From positions 372,001-436,000 of the forward strand of contig JAUCMV010000006.1 in NCBI GenBank assembly GCA_030435675.1: a stretch of DNA of 64,000 nucleotides, in the 5' to 3' direction. The notes beneath the pieces were generated by a model. That model saw only the letters and a list, made by a program, of their open reading frames with translations. It was not told where the DNA came from and did no database searches. Positions within the stretch are counted from its first letter, which is position 1; each line of letters begins with the position of its first letter. The translations under genes and the position numbers were made by a program. The DNA is from Steinernema hermaphroditum. Its lineage: Eukaryota > Nematoda > Chromadorea > Rhabditida > Steinernematidae. Positions 22,628 through 40,827 of the stretch are shown one piece after another.

Positions 22628-24425
22628 ATGATCTCTCCCACAGATCCCCGCAACAGGATCCTGTTATGGGCATTTGTATTTGCTGCGATACCGTATCTCT
22701 ATAGCGTGTTCAATGAAGATAAACGTCTTGCGTCGATGACTGTGGAACAGGCAATGCAAGAATCTTGGGACAAGATGATCACATTGCCTTCAATGCTTTT
22801 TCGAAAGGTCGTCGTTGGGTGAGCGACTCCTCCACCTCACCTATTACGCCTTTTCAGGATCAACTGCAACGTAGATGTTATCGTCTCAGGCACGAACCTC
22901 TATAACCACATCAATCCTTCTCTTAGCAAATGTTCCGATCATGAAGTTCTCAAATCCACCGAGGATATGCGAGAATCCTTTATGGAGTGGTTCTCGAGGG
23001 GTACAGTGACGGAAAGGCTAGTATGCCCTGTCGTCTTCCGATTCTTCACAGAATGAGTGTTTAGACATATGGCCAATGAAGAAACATTCGCTTCCATTAT
23101 TAAAACCATTGAGACCAGTCAGCAACCAAAGCAGTATCACATCGGTGGTAATGCTGCCTTGATGGCGCAAAGAATCGCCTATAGTTTCCCGAGAACTACT
23201 GCGTTCCTCGTAGGACCCATTGGCCCTCGAAGCCAGGCCCTTCTTCACCCATCGATTGTTCAAAACAATTCCACTAGGATTCTCAAGGACGAACTTCACG
23301 TAATAATGGAATATAAACAAGGAGAAATTCTGGGAGAATATGTCGCTCCCACGTCGTCTAGATTTGTTTTCTCCCATGATAAGTTCAGGTAGCTAACACC
23401 TGAAATTACCGAAAACAACGCGCTCTTACAGCGGAAGTTCAGTGGTCATCGAAATGTTTTTTAAGGCCATCAGTCAATTCCGCCCTGATCTGGTCATTCT
23501 GAGCGGGATTCACTTGCTAGAATTTCAGGTTGGTCGAATCCATGCTTAGAAAACTAAACATAGTTTCAGAACGCCGAAATGCGTCTTGAAAAGATCCGCT
23601 TGATCAAGAGAAGCCTTTTACAGATAAATAACGGAATCCCTATTCATCTCCAACTTGGAAACATGGGAGATGCTGTGTTTGCCTCTGACCTTCTTGAGAG
23701 GGTACCACGACTTACATTTCACTTTATAACGCGACGTTTAGATCGTCGGAAATGTCGACTCGGTCGGACTAAACGAACAAGAATTAACATTCTTATCCAA
23801 AGTGGGCAACGGGCCCTACAACGATGAGTATCCCGTATCTGGAGGATCTCTTCATGTTTACAAGGTGGGCGGCCATCATCGGATAGGTCTATTTTGCCGT
23901 CATTAGGTCGTGGAAATGCTCCATTGGCTCATCACAAAGTACGGCCAAGATAAAAGCAATGTCGAGTCTAAGAACTACAACTACCGTCTCCAACGCATCC
24001 ACTTTCACTGCCTAACCTACCATCTGATAGTCAGCCGAGGGACCGACTGGTCGAACCTGGCTGCAGGTCTTGCAGCTGGAGCGCGCGTTGCTGGTCGTCA
24101 CTCCTGCAACATCCCTCAGAGTGAGACCCTGGACTCGGGACTTCTGGAAGTTAGAAGTGGATCTTCTTATCTTCTCGACAAAACAATGAAAAAATCTTAC
24201 ATTTTTGATCCCCACAGGTGAACCTCCGTTTACCGTATCTTAGTTAGGAACCAGCGTTTTAGACCTGTAGCCTCCTGGATGCGTAACGAAATCGTTTTCA
24301 TCTACACACCCGTGCTTGTCTGCAAATTCCCAACAAAAACTGTCGGCTTGGACGAGACGATCTCCACCACTGGCCTACTGTATTCCCAATTTTATCGTAT
24401 CGACCATGCGAGAATGCATTTATAG
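22628..24425 (+). CDS. ADP-dependent glucokinase homologue (ADPGK family)
   Basis: Proposed exons are 22628-22818, 22858-23016, 23065-23388, 23432-23528, 23570-23701, 23742-23864, 23907-24217 and 24263-24425. They join in frame to 499 residues, matching the roughly 497 of human ADPGK, an ER-anchored kinase that phosphorylates glucose using ADP. An N-terminal hydrophobic anchor (LLWAFVFAAIPYLYSVF) is present. Family landmarks seen are GGNAALMAQRIA, LVILSGIHLLE, GLNEQELTFL and AAGLAAGARVAG. Two motifs differ from active enzymes as I know them: the HLELAS-type site reads HLQLGN (about 23644-23661), and the GLGD-type catalytic motif near the C-terminus reads GLDETIS (about 24346-24366). The second intron (23017-23064) seems to use a GC donor. 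The fold assignment is firm; catalytic activity is doubtful. The gene converges on the transhydrogenase gene with only 82 bases between stop codons. Confidence 0.88.
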
Positions 24426-24507
24426 ATTGTGATATGCCCATGCCTTGCTATAGCACATACGAGTACCCATACTACGAAATGTAAATAATACATAAATTAG
24501 GAACACT

Positions 24508-28946
<4,439 letters not shown>

Positions 28947-28949
28947 TCT

Positions 28950-31350
28950 TTCTCTGAAAAAAAAAACAAAAAAGGTTTCGGTTTACACTCCACACTCGCA
29001 ACACTGTCACTATCACGGCGATGTCAGCTGATGGTTCCGCAGGCAATTAGAACAGAAACGCGCAAGGGGTGTTCCACAAAGCATAACGGCGGCACACACA
29101 CGTGACCACTCGACCGGCGCCACAAACATGCGCATTTTAGCTGACTTGCCGGCGAGGAACGGAGAAGACCAAGGACCACCACATCATCTGCGCGGGGCAT
29201 TGGGAGAAAACGGTAAACATTGCGGGTTTTGCCATAGAGGAACGAGTTTTTGAAAAGAAACTATGTGCAACTTAGAAAACGATATTGAAAACAAAGCCGA
29301 GTTGTTGACCAGTCGTGTAATACGATTATTCACTACTTGATTTGAAAGCGCGAACAGGATCCAGAGCATATTAGTCGGAAAATAGAGAGAGTATGCATAT
29401 AAAAATGTCCAGATTTAAATGATTAAAGAACCATTGTTAGAAGAAGTAAGAGTTGGGGCATTACTAGTCCTGTTTCGTTTATGTATCGAAACATGCATAC
29501 GTCCACTTATAAAGTTCTAGTAGGAGGAGGAACACTACAGCATTTTACGACCACATTTTTTCATATTAGAGATATATCTGCGCTGTTTACATGGTACACG
29601 AAGATGTCTGGCGACACCCTAACTCACGGCCTTGTGGAATGAATCACGCCTTTCGCGAGACAAGCAAGCAAATTTATTACACAACGAAGAAATTCCATAA
29701 ATTTCCAGTGCTTGGAGTGAAAATGATAAACGTTTTAAACCATTTGTTGTTTATCAATTAATCGGATATGACCGTCTATATTTAAAGTCAAATTGATTGG
29801 CAACTGGTCATAGAACGGACAGTGTTGTGACTTTTGAAGAAGACCTTGATCATTGAGATCATCGTTCGGAGTGTCTTCATTTTCGGACACACTGAAAATA
29901 TTGGGTTGCGGAGAAATGTCTTGTGGTTTTTAAAACCTTTTGTTAGGGTATTTTTTTTATTGCGACGCCAATCCTAATATACGATTTACAAGATCTGTCT
30001 CAGCTCTACAATCGCGCGTCGCCATTTTTTCTGCAACTGTACTCTGTCTAAATTTGAGGGTATTCAAATGAAATTTCCAGCAGGTAAAACACATAAATTT
30101 CTCCGCAATATGATGCATTAATAGCAAAAACTTAGCTGAGGTAAAATGAATTGATTTGGGCAGGTTTCTTGTCTTTATATGTCAGCGTTTTATTATTTTG
30201 TCATATTAACAAAAAAAATTTGGTTTTTGTAATGATTAGGTTTTTTTTTGACAGCGGTCGACTAACGAGAATATTCCCTAAGGATACAATAAATAAATTG
30301 ATCGAGGGGATAAAGGTGCGGCTGTAGTCACACCACGAGACAGTACTGTTTCTACATCATCCAACACACTCCTTCGCACATGAAAACTTCATTGAGTTGA
30401 AGGCAAAAGGCGAAAAGAGAATCACGCGAATCGCCTTCCGATGGCACTACATATCGGACGACATTTGTTTACGGCTTTCGGCGTTGAGGGGTCACAACGC
30501 CCATCAGGGCTGCACGCAAGCTGTTTGTTTGTATCTTCGACTCCTCCAAAGGTCCCGTGGCGATTGCATTGCGGCGGTTCGAACTTCGACTGGCACGTGC
30601 AGCGGCAGTTTGTTTGTTTCGTCTCTCCGTGGCTGTTGGATTCTTAAGTGGAGGCTGTTGAGGTGACCTTCTGAGCTGGAAATGTCAAAGAATAACCAGG
30701 AAATGACTAAACTGTGAAAGTGTTTCCTGTAATTCACCCAATGTCTTAGTTCTCGTGAAATAACGAACGTGAGCATCTTGTTTTTTACTGCCAGATCTGT
30801 TTATGTCGACCGATCATTTGACACTCGGTGCGTTCTTTCTCTTTTATGAACGCCTTTATAATCCTTCATTCTAAGACTGTGTTGCTAGTCACCATTTTAT
30901 AAAGTCCTAACCAGCTAGGTAGAATGAATCTTAATGACTAAAGTTATATGGATTTCGCAAACGACGTCGGTCCGTTTCTAGGCAGGTGCATGTCACAAAT
31001 ACCTTCCTCAGCGAAAAAACAGGAACAAAAAGCTAGTAAAACGACAGTGTAACTGTGCTTCTGATCGTATGTTCAATGATATGCTCACAACCGCCAAATT
31101 CTCCTTCCCCAGGCACACCAGTGAGAACAGGGTGACGACAACGATGTATCAAACTATTTCCGAGCATGCTTGCTCCTTAACGACTGAATATTTGCGTCTC
31201 ACAGACGACTGTAGACGCTCAGGTCTGTCTCGTTTCACTATTTGAGTGCACTGATCTTTGCTGTTTGTCTATGCGTGCCTATATCGCCATCATGTGACTT
31301 CTTTCAAAATATTGATTTCGACCATTTCGTAACGCGCTCGTTTCATTTCA
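28950..31350. other. intergenic stretch between NNT and IF1 genes
   Basis: About 2.4 kb with no supported exon; it must hold the promoters of both divergent neighbours. A T-rich tract lies around 29940-30250. A GC-richer patch at 30420-30660 contains two similar TTTGTTTGT-bearing strings (near 30522 and 30610). Frames here are open by chance on both strands. Confidence 0.5.
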
Positions 31351-31352
31351 GA

Positions 31353-31792
31353 ATGGCTCTTCGTCTTGTACCCCGCCTTGGTTCAATCAACGGGTAAGCT
31401 GTTTGGCGATCTTGCTCTGAAATCTGACTAACTTTTCAGTGTTATCGCTCGCGGAATGTGTTCGCCTGGCAGTCTTGGAGACTTCGGTGCCGGAGCTGGA
31501 AAAGCAGGAGGCAGTGGTGGATCTATCCGCGACGCAGGAGGCGCTTTTGGAAAGCTCGAGGCTGCTCGTGAGGAGGAGTATTTCCACAAGCTTGTAAGAG
31601 CTCCCACTTTCCTAGATTTAGTTAGATGACGCGTTTCAGCAACGCGCTCAGGTCAAGGCCATGAAGGATCAGCTGGCTCGCGAAATTGAGCACCACGAGA
31701 AACAGGCTGGCCACCATCAGGACGTCATTGCTCGCCACCAGAAACGCATCGACGAGTTGGAGAAGGAGTCGGAATCGATCGGCAAGGAATAG
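31353..31792 (+). CDS. mai-2: mitochondrial F1F0-ATPase inhibitor IF1
   Basis: Exons 31353-31393, 31440-31593 and 31640-31792 encode 115 residues. IF1 binds the F1 head of ATP synthase and blocks ATP hydrolysis when the matrix becomes acidic. The N-terminus ([19 protein letters not shown]) is a mitochondrial targeting peptide. The glycine-rich [20 protein letters not shown] and the inhibitory segment [18 protein letters not shown] are the family signature. A His-rich coiled coil ([19 protein letters not shown]) mediates oligomer switching in homologues. C. elegans has two paralogues, mai-1 and mai-2; the presence of a targeting leader favours mai-2. The start ATG follows TTTCAGA directly, a typical leader-acceptor context. 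Confidence 0.93.
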
Positions 31793-32121
31793 AAAACTCT
31801 ACCAACGACCACGCGAGTCCCTCCTTTTAGTTTGTATGTAACCACTCATTTTTTTATTTGGTAAATTGCTGACATATGGCGGTACAATTCACACTGATAG
31901 ATCAATCAGGAACTACCGATCAGGGATTATCCGAAGACGGTCACATCAAAACAGATTCAAGGCAACCAATACTGGTTCCCACAACAACGACGACCACCGT
32001 ATCGCGTGCCTTCATCTACCGGTGCCAGCTTGCCCACTGTACGTCAACCAACCGAGACCTCCAATTTTTAACTTCGAACATAACAATGTAACAACAAACA
32101 ACGCAAACTATAACAAAACAA

Positions 32122-33607
<1,486 letters not shown>

Positions 33608-35624
33608 CGTTATCTGGTCTGAAACAGTAGAATGTTTTTTCAACAAGAAACAGTAGAATGTTTTTTTTAAGTACACGTAAAGACACTCAGAGCTCATCTG
33701 ATTAATCACGTTACTCGGATGCTACCCGAACGAGTCTGACAATCGAATTTGATGCTAAAAAGTTCGAGTTTCTATTACAATGCGCAAAAGCAACACATCC
33801 AAATTCGCACACTGTCTACAATGCGATGCTGTGCCCTCCCTCTTGTAACCCAGTAGTTGATCAATATCAAAAAACAGCAAATCGAGCGACTTGATTACGA
33901 AAACCGTCAAAAGTGAAAATAAGAACGATAAATTCAAAAATCGGACGAACTTTACGACTCCTCTCCCGCGATCGTGTCAAGACATCTAAATTTGAATTTC
34001 CCTCCTGGCTTTTCGCCAACGATCACGGTATCTTTCTGCGACGGGAGTCTTGTTGGCGCGCGCTCCGCCGCCTTGGAATGGCTCGCTCGCGCGCGCGTCG
34101 TCCAAAAGAACGCGATTTCCAGCTCGGGGACGGTTGCGAGGCGCTAGTCCTCCGCTGCGACGCCGAACGACCGCCGCTGCTCTATTTGACGAAGAACGCT
34201 GCGCGTACTACCGAAATATGTGGACAAACGGACGTTGGAATCTGCCGAAATCGTGATGAAGTGATCAGTTCGAGTTGCAGCAGTTCCGAGCAGTAGTTGC
34301 CAGTCAGTTCGAAATAGTCGGTGTCATTCAGCTACTACTAAATACGTGAATGTAGCTTAACCGCAACAAAATTACGAGCATTTCAAATTAGAGCCAATTT
34401 TGAGGGGTATAGCTTGCAGAAAATGGAGACGATCACATAGAGCTTGGACACAAAATCGGCATGTAGGCATAGACGCTGTCTGCGCAGACACTTGTGTTTA
34501 GACATTAGTTCGACATTTTCTAGACATTCTTGGGCTGCATGAAGTCGTTTAGCGTTTTGTTGTTCTCTTGCACTAGGTGTTTTTCATATTTAGGCACAAA
34601 TCCTTGGATTTTCATCATTTTTCTTTTTCACCATTGTGTCCTTGTCCTGCTCGTGGAGGCGCACGATGTGGCGCCGTAGTGGAGAGTGCAAGTGCGGCTG
34701 GATGGGATGTTTGGGTCGGAATCGATATTTTCTTGCGCTCTCTGCGCACACTATTTCGTTGCGCCGGGGCAGCACAGTGCGGTGAAACGGTGATTTGGAA
34801 TGGATCGGACGGGGGAGAGCAGGGACGGAACACGAACCCGGCGGCAGCACCACTGAGTACCACCACAACAGCAGAACCAGAGCAGGAAATATGTACACTA
34901 ACTCTACATCATCACTAAAATCGTTTTTGAACGCATTTCTCGCATACGAGTGCAAAATCAGTGGGATCTTTCAGTGCATATGTGCCGAAAACTGCCGCCG
35001 ACGGAATCGGTAGACGATGGCGCGATTCGCGTTTATTCGTGTGACGGAGCGCGTATTTTTGTGGAAATTGCGAAATGCAGCCCTTTTTGCAGATTGTGAT
35101 CGAGAAAGTTGCCTTGAAAGAGTCGGTATGTCGATGAATATGTGTGAATTTGCCCGTTTTTCCTTATCTAAAGGTTCTAATCAATAAATTATTTGTTGCA
35201 AACGAGAATTCCGATGCGTCTAACATGTAGTGCTAAAATCGAATCGCATCACCTTCGGTTCGTTCAATTGGCCGGGATTGTGACGGGGTTCATCCGAGCA
35301 TCGACGACCTATTGATGCTATCGATTTTTTCGGCATTTTCGCGGTCTTTTTTGAGCCAAGCCGAGACTAGGGTTCGCTCCCGCACAAGCAGGTTTTGCAT
35401 GAGAACAAGCAACTTTTTGTTGTTTTTTTTGGGAAAACGACAGAAGAGCCGGCTTTTTCGAAGGTGAATCTTGGCAATTAGTGATTTTCTATCGCTGTGC
35501 ACCATTTGAGACGGACTGGCGTTGAGTCGTTTAGACATAAAGACGTTGTAAATGGAAATTGCGTTGCTGTGCGAGATTTTAGACATTCTTTGCATTACTA
35601 ATGGCGAGTTCGCTCTATTTCAGG
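33608..35624. other. shared upstream region of ruvb-2 and BET gene
   Basis: About 2 kb between two divergent starts. A 28-base tandem duplication (GAAACAGTAGAATGTTTTTT twice, 33621 and 33649) sits just upstream of ruvb-2. GC-rich patches occur at 34040-34200 and 34660-34860. No exon is supported, although non-coding first exons of the BET gene may be here. Confidence 0.5.
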
Positions 35625-38600
35625 ATGAACTCAGCCACTGAGTCCGATGCGCCTCCAGCGCTCGAGATGAATGGCGGCGTTCCCATGGAAACGGCGGCAG
35701 GCACAAACGGTGTGACAGCGGCTGCCGATGGTGATACAATAGCTGACGACTCAGGAGATGGTGAAGCAATGCAGATCGTCGAGGACGCTGGCAGCAGTGG
35801 CTCACAGGCGGCTGGAGCAAGTGGAGCCGGAGCGCATCAAGATGGAGAAGCTCCGAATCCCTGGGACTCGCCACGACAAGAGCCAGTTCATGGAATTGTG
35901 CAGCCGCGAGTGTTGCCACCACTTGGAAAGCCGACACGGCACACGAATCAGCTGGAGTACATCGCGCAGAACGTGCTGAAGCCGGCTCTGAAACACAAAC
36001 ACGCATGGCCGTTTCTTAAGCCCGTGGACGCAGAGAAACTGAACATACCGGTGCGGTCGCATCGTTCGAGCTTATTCCTATAAATTTGCTTTTGCAGGAC
36101 TACCATAAGGTCATCAAACGTCCTATGGACATGACCACCATCGAGAAGCGGTTGAAGAACTGTTACTATTACTCCGCAAAGGACTGCATGAAGGTTTGTT
36201 CTCTTCATCTAACATTTTTGTTGTGAAATGAGAGTCTCGAGGTTGCGCCATCCCCTTTAAAACGAGGGAAAACTGCCGTCTTAAGCGCGTTCCGCACTGT
36301 TTTGTCACTGATTTTGAACCGGTCATCGTGACTATGAAGGGGGGATGAGCTGACCCTCAAAGCTTCTTTCTTCTGCATGCTGTGTGTTATTCCTGTAAAA
36401 GTGTGTGCATGTCCATGTTGTACTGTCGCTTCTTTGTGTAACCACCTTAGCGCACTTAGAGAACCGCGCTTAGTTTTGTCTTTATAGGATATAATGACCT
36501 TGTTCAACAATTGCTACACGTACAACCCGCCAACGTACGAAATTTATACAATGGCAAAAAACCTCGAGTCCCTCATGCTCTCAAAAATTAATGGAATGCC
36601 TGTTGATGTAAGTTTATTTTCTTTTATTTCAGGACTTCCAAAGTATCTTCAACAACTGCTATTTGTTTAACCAAAACGAAGACGATGTCTCGTTGATGTG
36701 CAAAAATGTTCAGATGTTATATGATGAAAAAATAGCAGGTCTTCCCGAGCAGGTTTGGATTTCACCCATTTCTGCCATTTTCAGGCGTTGTCTTCAAATG
36801 ACTTATGTGATGTATTTAGGAAATTGAAATTACAAGACCAACTCAGAAGAGAGGCAAGCAGTCGAAACGCGGTGGAGGAGCCGTTGGCAGAACAGCCGCT
36901 GCTGCCACAAGAGGTAGCGTTCCTCTGGCCCAACTTCCGGTCGATGCGGATTGTTCCGCAGCGGACGTTCTTAATTTTTTCCACAATGCCACCCTGCAAG
37001 GTGCTCTCAAATGTTTTCTTTTACCCGTTTTCGTTTTCCCTCTGTGAGCTTTAACTCTTCTTTGTGCGTCCTGTGCACCTTGTCGATTTCCGTTTCTTGT
37101 GTTTGGATGTGCGAACTACCATAATCTAAGCGTTATGATAATTCCTGCACACCCTGGCTTGGGAGCACTTTGTAGGGTGGTGTTAGGGCTTTCCTCCTTT
37201 CCTATCCCCTTTCCAATTAAACAAGACTAATTTGTTCGCTTTCAGTCTCCATGTCTGCCAGTCGCGAATCGTCCATCCATAGGGGAGCGGCAGACAGTTC
37301 GATCACCGATGAGAGCGCCATGGAAGGCCTGGATGTGACTTTGCCCTCTAAGGTAAAGATGCCGCAGTGGCAGAGTAAACTACGGTTCTTTAAGGCTCAG
37401 AAAGGTGTGAAGAGGAAAGCTGACACGACGACTTCTGTCGATGGAACGCCACCCGCCCGAAGAGAGCAACGCCCGAAGAAGGCATCTTATCAGCCGCCGA
37501 ACGTTGATTACTCCAGGATGGATCCGCGCTTCAAAGGAAAGCTCAACGAGTCAATGAAGTTCTGTGGCAAACTTATTGGTGACTTGCTTGGCAAGAAGTA
37601 CAAGTCCTCTGTGTGGCCTTTCATGGAACCTGTGGATGCTGAAGGGCTTGGCTGTCCTGACTACTATGACATCATCAAGGACCCTATGGATCTATCGACT
37701 ATGAAAAAGAAGTTTGACTCAAGACAGTACTCGAATCCCGAAGAAGTCAAAGCGGACATCCTGAAGATCGTCAACAACTGTTTTCTTTATAACGCCAGTG
37801 GGACGCCGGTCAACGAGTGTGGCAAAGTTCTGAAGAATATCCTCGAAGATCGCTGGAAGCACCTGCCTGCGGAACCGCGCGCCACTCCTGCTCCTATGGA
37901 AACTCCCAGCATGAAACAAGCACCGCCAGAGCCAGCTGCTTCCACTTCTCACGCACACCCGGTAGTCCCTTCGCCTATAGTAAAGCACGAAGTCGCGGCT
38001 CCGGCGCCCGCAGCGGCTGCCGCTTCAGTCAACTCTGGAATTCCTCCTCTCGTTCACGTTCCGATAGACGATGATGACCAAATCAATCAGCTCTTATTGA
38101 GCATTCAAGCGGGTCAAAAGTGGGCGACGCACTGGCTCCAGGAGCTTCAGCGCGCCAGCCAAAACGTTCTGATGTTGATGTGAGTGAAAGCATCGAAATG
38201 TGAAGGATATAAACTAGCATTTTAGAGTGCAAAGGCAAGAAGCTCGCAAGAACAGAGAGAGCGTGCCTACGTTAGCACCAGATGCCTACAACTCCATCAT
38301 TTCCGTGCTTTCGGCCGTTTCGCAGAAACCACTCGAAGAAATCGAAGCCGCAGTGCAGCACGCCACATTAACCCCTGTTACGCCTGCTGCACCTGTTACC
38401 TCCACCCCGATGCCCACTGCACAGCGTGGCCGAAAACCTGGAACGAAAAAATCCGGCGCCAATGCGAAGATGGAAGCTCCACAGGTCGCTCAAACGCCAG
38501 CACCACCGGCGATACAGCAAGCGATACCGCCGCGGATGCCTCAGATGGAACCTCCTGCCATTACTCCTATTCAAGCAACGCCGGCTGTTCCACCGAAGTC

Positions 38601-40092
38601 TGGCCGTGGACGCAAACCTGGGTCGAAGAACAAGCCTAAGCCAGATCCAGTGGCAATTGTGCCAGCTCCTCCCGCTGCTACTTCGACCAAGGAACTTCGT
38701 GATGACTACTATTTCAACACTGATGACGAGCACAGCTCAGAGCCGATGACTTATGAAGAGAAACGACAGCTTTCCGTAGACATCAACAAGCTTCCTGGTG
38801 ATCGCCTTTCGAAAGTTGTGGCTATCATTGAATCGCGTGAAGATCTCCATGACTTCAATCCAGAGGAAATAGAAATTGATTTTGAGACCCTGAAACCGAC
38901 CACGCTGCGTGAGCTTGAAGCATTTGTTCACTCCTGTCTTAAAAGGAAACCAAAAAAGCCATACAGTGCGTTTTCATTTCAGTACCTTAATCAAAATTTG
39001 ATTATAGCTTCGAGGAACCCGGTCGACTTGGAGAGCCGAAAGAAGGATCTTGAGGCGAGAATTCAGGAAATGAACAGTCAGTCATGCCGAAAAGTTCAGA
39101 ATGGCCGTCCGGGACCTTCTACCCAGGCGCAGAGATCGTCTAATGACAATGCCTCGTCCAGCGAGTCGTCCTCCTCCGACTCTTCTTCTAGCGAATCTTC
39201 TTCGAGCGATTCATCCGACAGCGAATCCGACAACGAGGAGGAGGCTCCTAAGAAACCCGCCCCCGCTCCCGTTGCTCCTAAAGATGAGCCCAGGAGGGCG
39301 TCAGCCGTTGGACAAGGGCCGTTCAACCCTATCGGTGCAGGCGCAGGAAGGGCAAGTGGCGGTTATGGCGAGAGTGGTGCGAAAGGTTAGTTTCTATAAT
39401 ACGACATAAAGTTCACAAAATGCTGAGTTTCAGCTGAAGGCAGGTCACCAAGCCCAACTGGCCAAGTACACCCAGGCGCTGCGCCACTTTTGGTTTCCAA
39501 CAATCCGGATGTGATGACCGTCGGTCTTGGAGAGTCGATTCTTGATCAACTGCTACCCGGCAGTCACACCAACGACTCCATGACTGATCGTGATTCGTCA
39601 AGTATCTCTAATATGGGTTCGTGGGCGTCGTTGTCAAAGCGCCCCAGTCAGAAGTCCACATCCGGCAGCAGTAGCCAAGTGTCTAAGCAACAAGCTGCTC
39701 TTGATCAGTTCAGGAAACAAGCAAAGGAAAAAGAGGAAAGAGTAAGAATATTTACTTTCTGAACTCTGCTATAGCAATCTTTGTTTTAGCGAAAACAGTT
39801 GAAGGAAGAGGAAGACCGGAAAAGGCGACAGAAGGAATTGGTTGCGCAGGCAGCAGCCGTTCATCAGCAGAATCAATATAACATAACCGCACAGGTGACT
39901 GAAGATAAAGGTCCCACTGACGAAGACCTAGAAATCCTGAGATTACGCGAAAAGGTTGATAATTCTTCTCGATGCACTAATTGCAAAGTTGTTTATTTAC
40001 TTTAGGAACGACTGGAACGCGAAGCGATGGAGAGTGAAATCGATATGACCAGTCAAATGGAGCTGATGGCGAACTTTGAGGCGCAGTTCTAG
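35625..40092 (+). CDS. bet-1: BET family double-bromodomain protein (BRD2/3/4-like)
   Basis: BET proteins bind acetylated histones and keep transcription states in the nucleus. After an acidic, low-complexity N-terminus comes bromodomain 1: [52 protein letters not shown]. Its C-terminal half is encoded by either of two alternative 120-base exons (36488-36607 or 36633-36752). Bromodomain 2 lies in the exon from 37250 ([39 protein letters not shown]). Both keep the acetyl-lysine-binding Asn. Two AT-hook-like RGRKPG motifs follow, then the NET domain ([19 protein letters not shown] through [13 protein letters not shown], 38746-38960), a Ser/Asp/Glu-rich tract and a charged C-terminal coiled coil ending MANFEAQF. 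The start chosen follows TTTCAGG directly. Domain content and gene structure support bet-1 orthology. Confidence 0.95.
36488..36607 (+). other. bet-1: alternative exon A of BET bromodomain 1
   Basis: Forty codons, phase 0 at both ends. The exon encodes [20 protein letters not shown] and the following helix of bromodomain 1, ending MPVD. The Asn in CYTYN is the acetyl-lysine-contacting residue. The acceptor is TTTATAG and the donor GTAAGT. Confidence 0.85.
36633..36752 (+). other. bet-1: alternative exon B of BET bromodomain 1
   Basis: Also forty codons and phase 0 at both ends, starting only 25 bases after exon A ends. It encodes the same part of the fold, [20 protein letters not shown], ending LPEQ, with the key Asn kept (CYLFN). 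Its DDVSLM stretch is nearer than exon A to the vertebrate BRD2/4 sequence DDIVLM. Using A or B keeps frame; using both would duplicate half a bromodomain. Confidence 0.85.
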
Positions 40093-40827
40093 GTTACACT
40101 GTTGACGTCGCGATTCCGAAGATTCTGAAGCGCTCGCATTTACCACGTTTACTTTAAACCCGTAACCCGTTTTTTATTGTTTTGCTCAAGGTGCAGCGAT
40201 GGTTAGCAACAGCTGCTAAGAATCTCGCGCTTCCCGTTCGGTTGTCACACATTCTCATTGTCCAGTTCAATATGTTTCCACAATTAAACTGTTACCGTAG
40301 CTACACCAATCTAGATGATTCCCTTATTATTATCATATTTACCGCCTTCTTCTCTGAGTCCTCTGTCTCTGTTGTATATTTCCTTTCCCTTCGTTATATA
40401 ATAACCTTCACAGAAATACTGACAGAACCCGCGCCTTCCCCTATTCTAGATACTACGATGAGCTCTTTGTCAAACTGTTTGTTGCCTCACTTTAATGTAT
40501 GATGCGAAATGTTTTGTAGATGGTGATCTGAAAATATGCGAAAAACAATTGTAAATAGAATGAAAAATAACTGTTAACTCGGCACTCGAGGGTTTCACAA
40601 TCCACAAGGGACTACATTCGTTTGATTGTTTTCCGCGTCCCCTATGCCCTCCGCCTCCTCAGCACGAAAAGTCACAACGGTCGCGTTGCGAATCGATACA
40701 CGTTGTTCTACGCGTTGGAGAGCGCGAAATAGGATTGCTGGAGAGATATTTAAAACGGATTATTTATGACGAGGAGCGTGTTCGTGTTCCATTCAAATCG
40801 GCTTCCTTTAGGTCGCGTTGCACGGCG

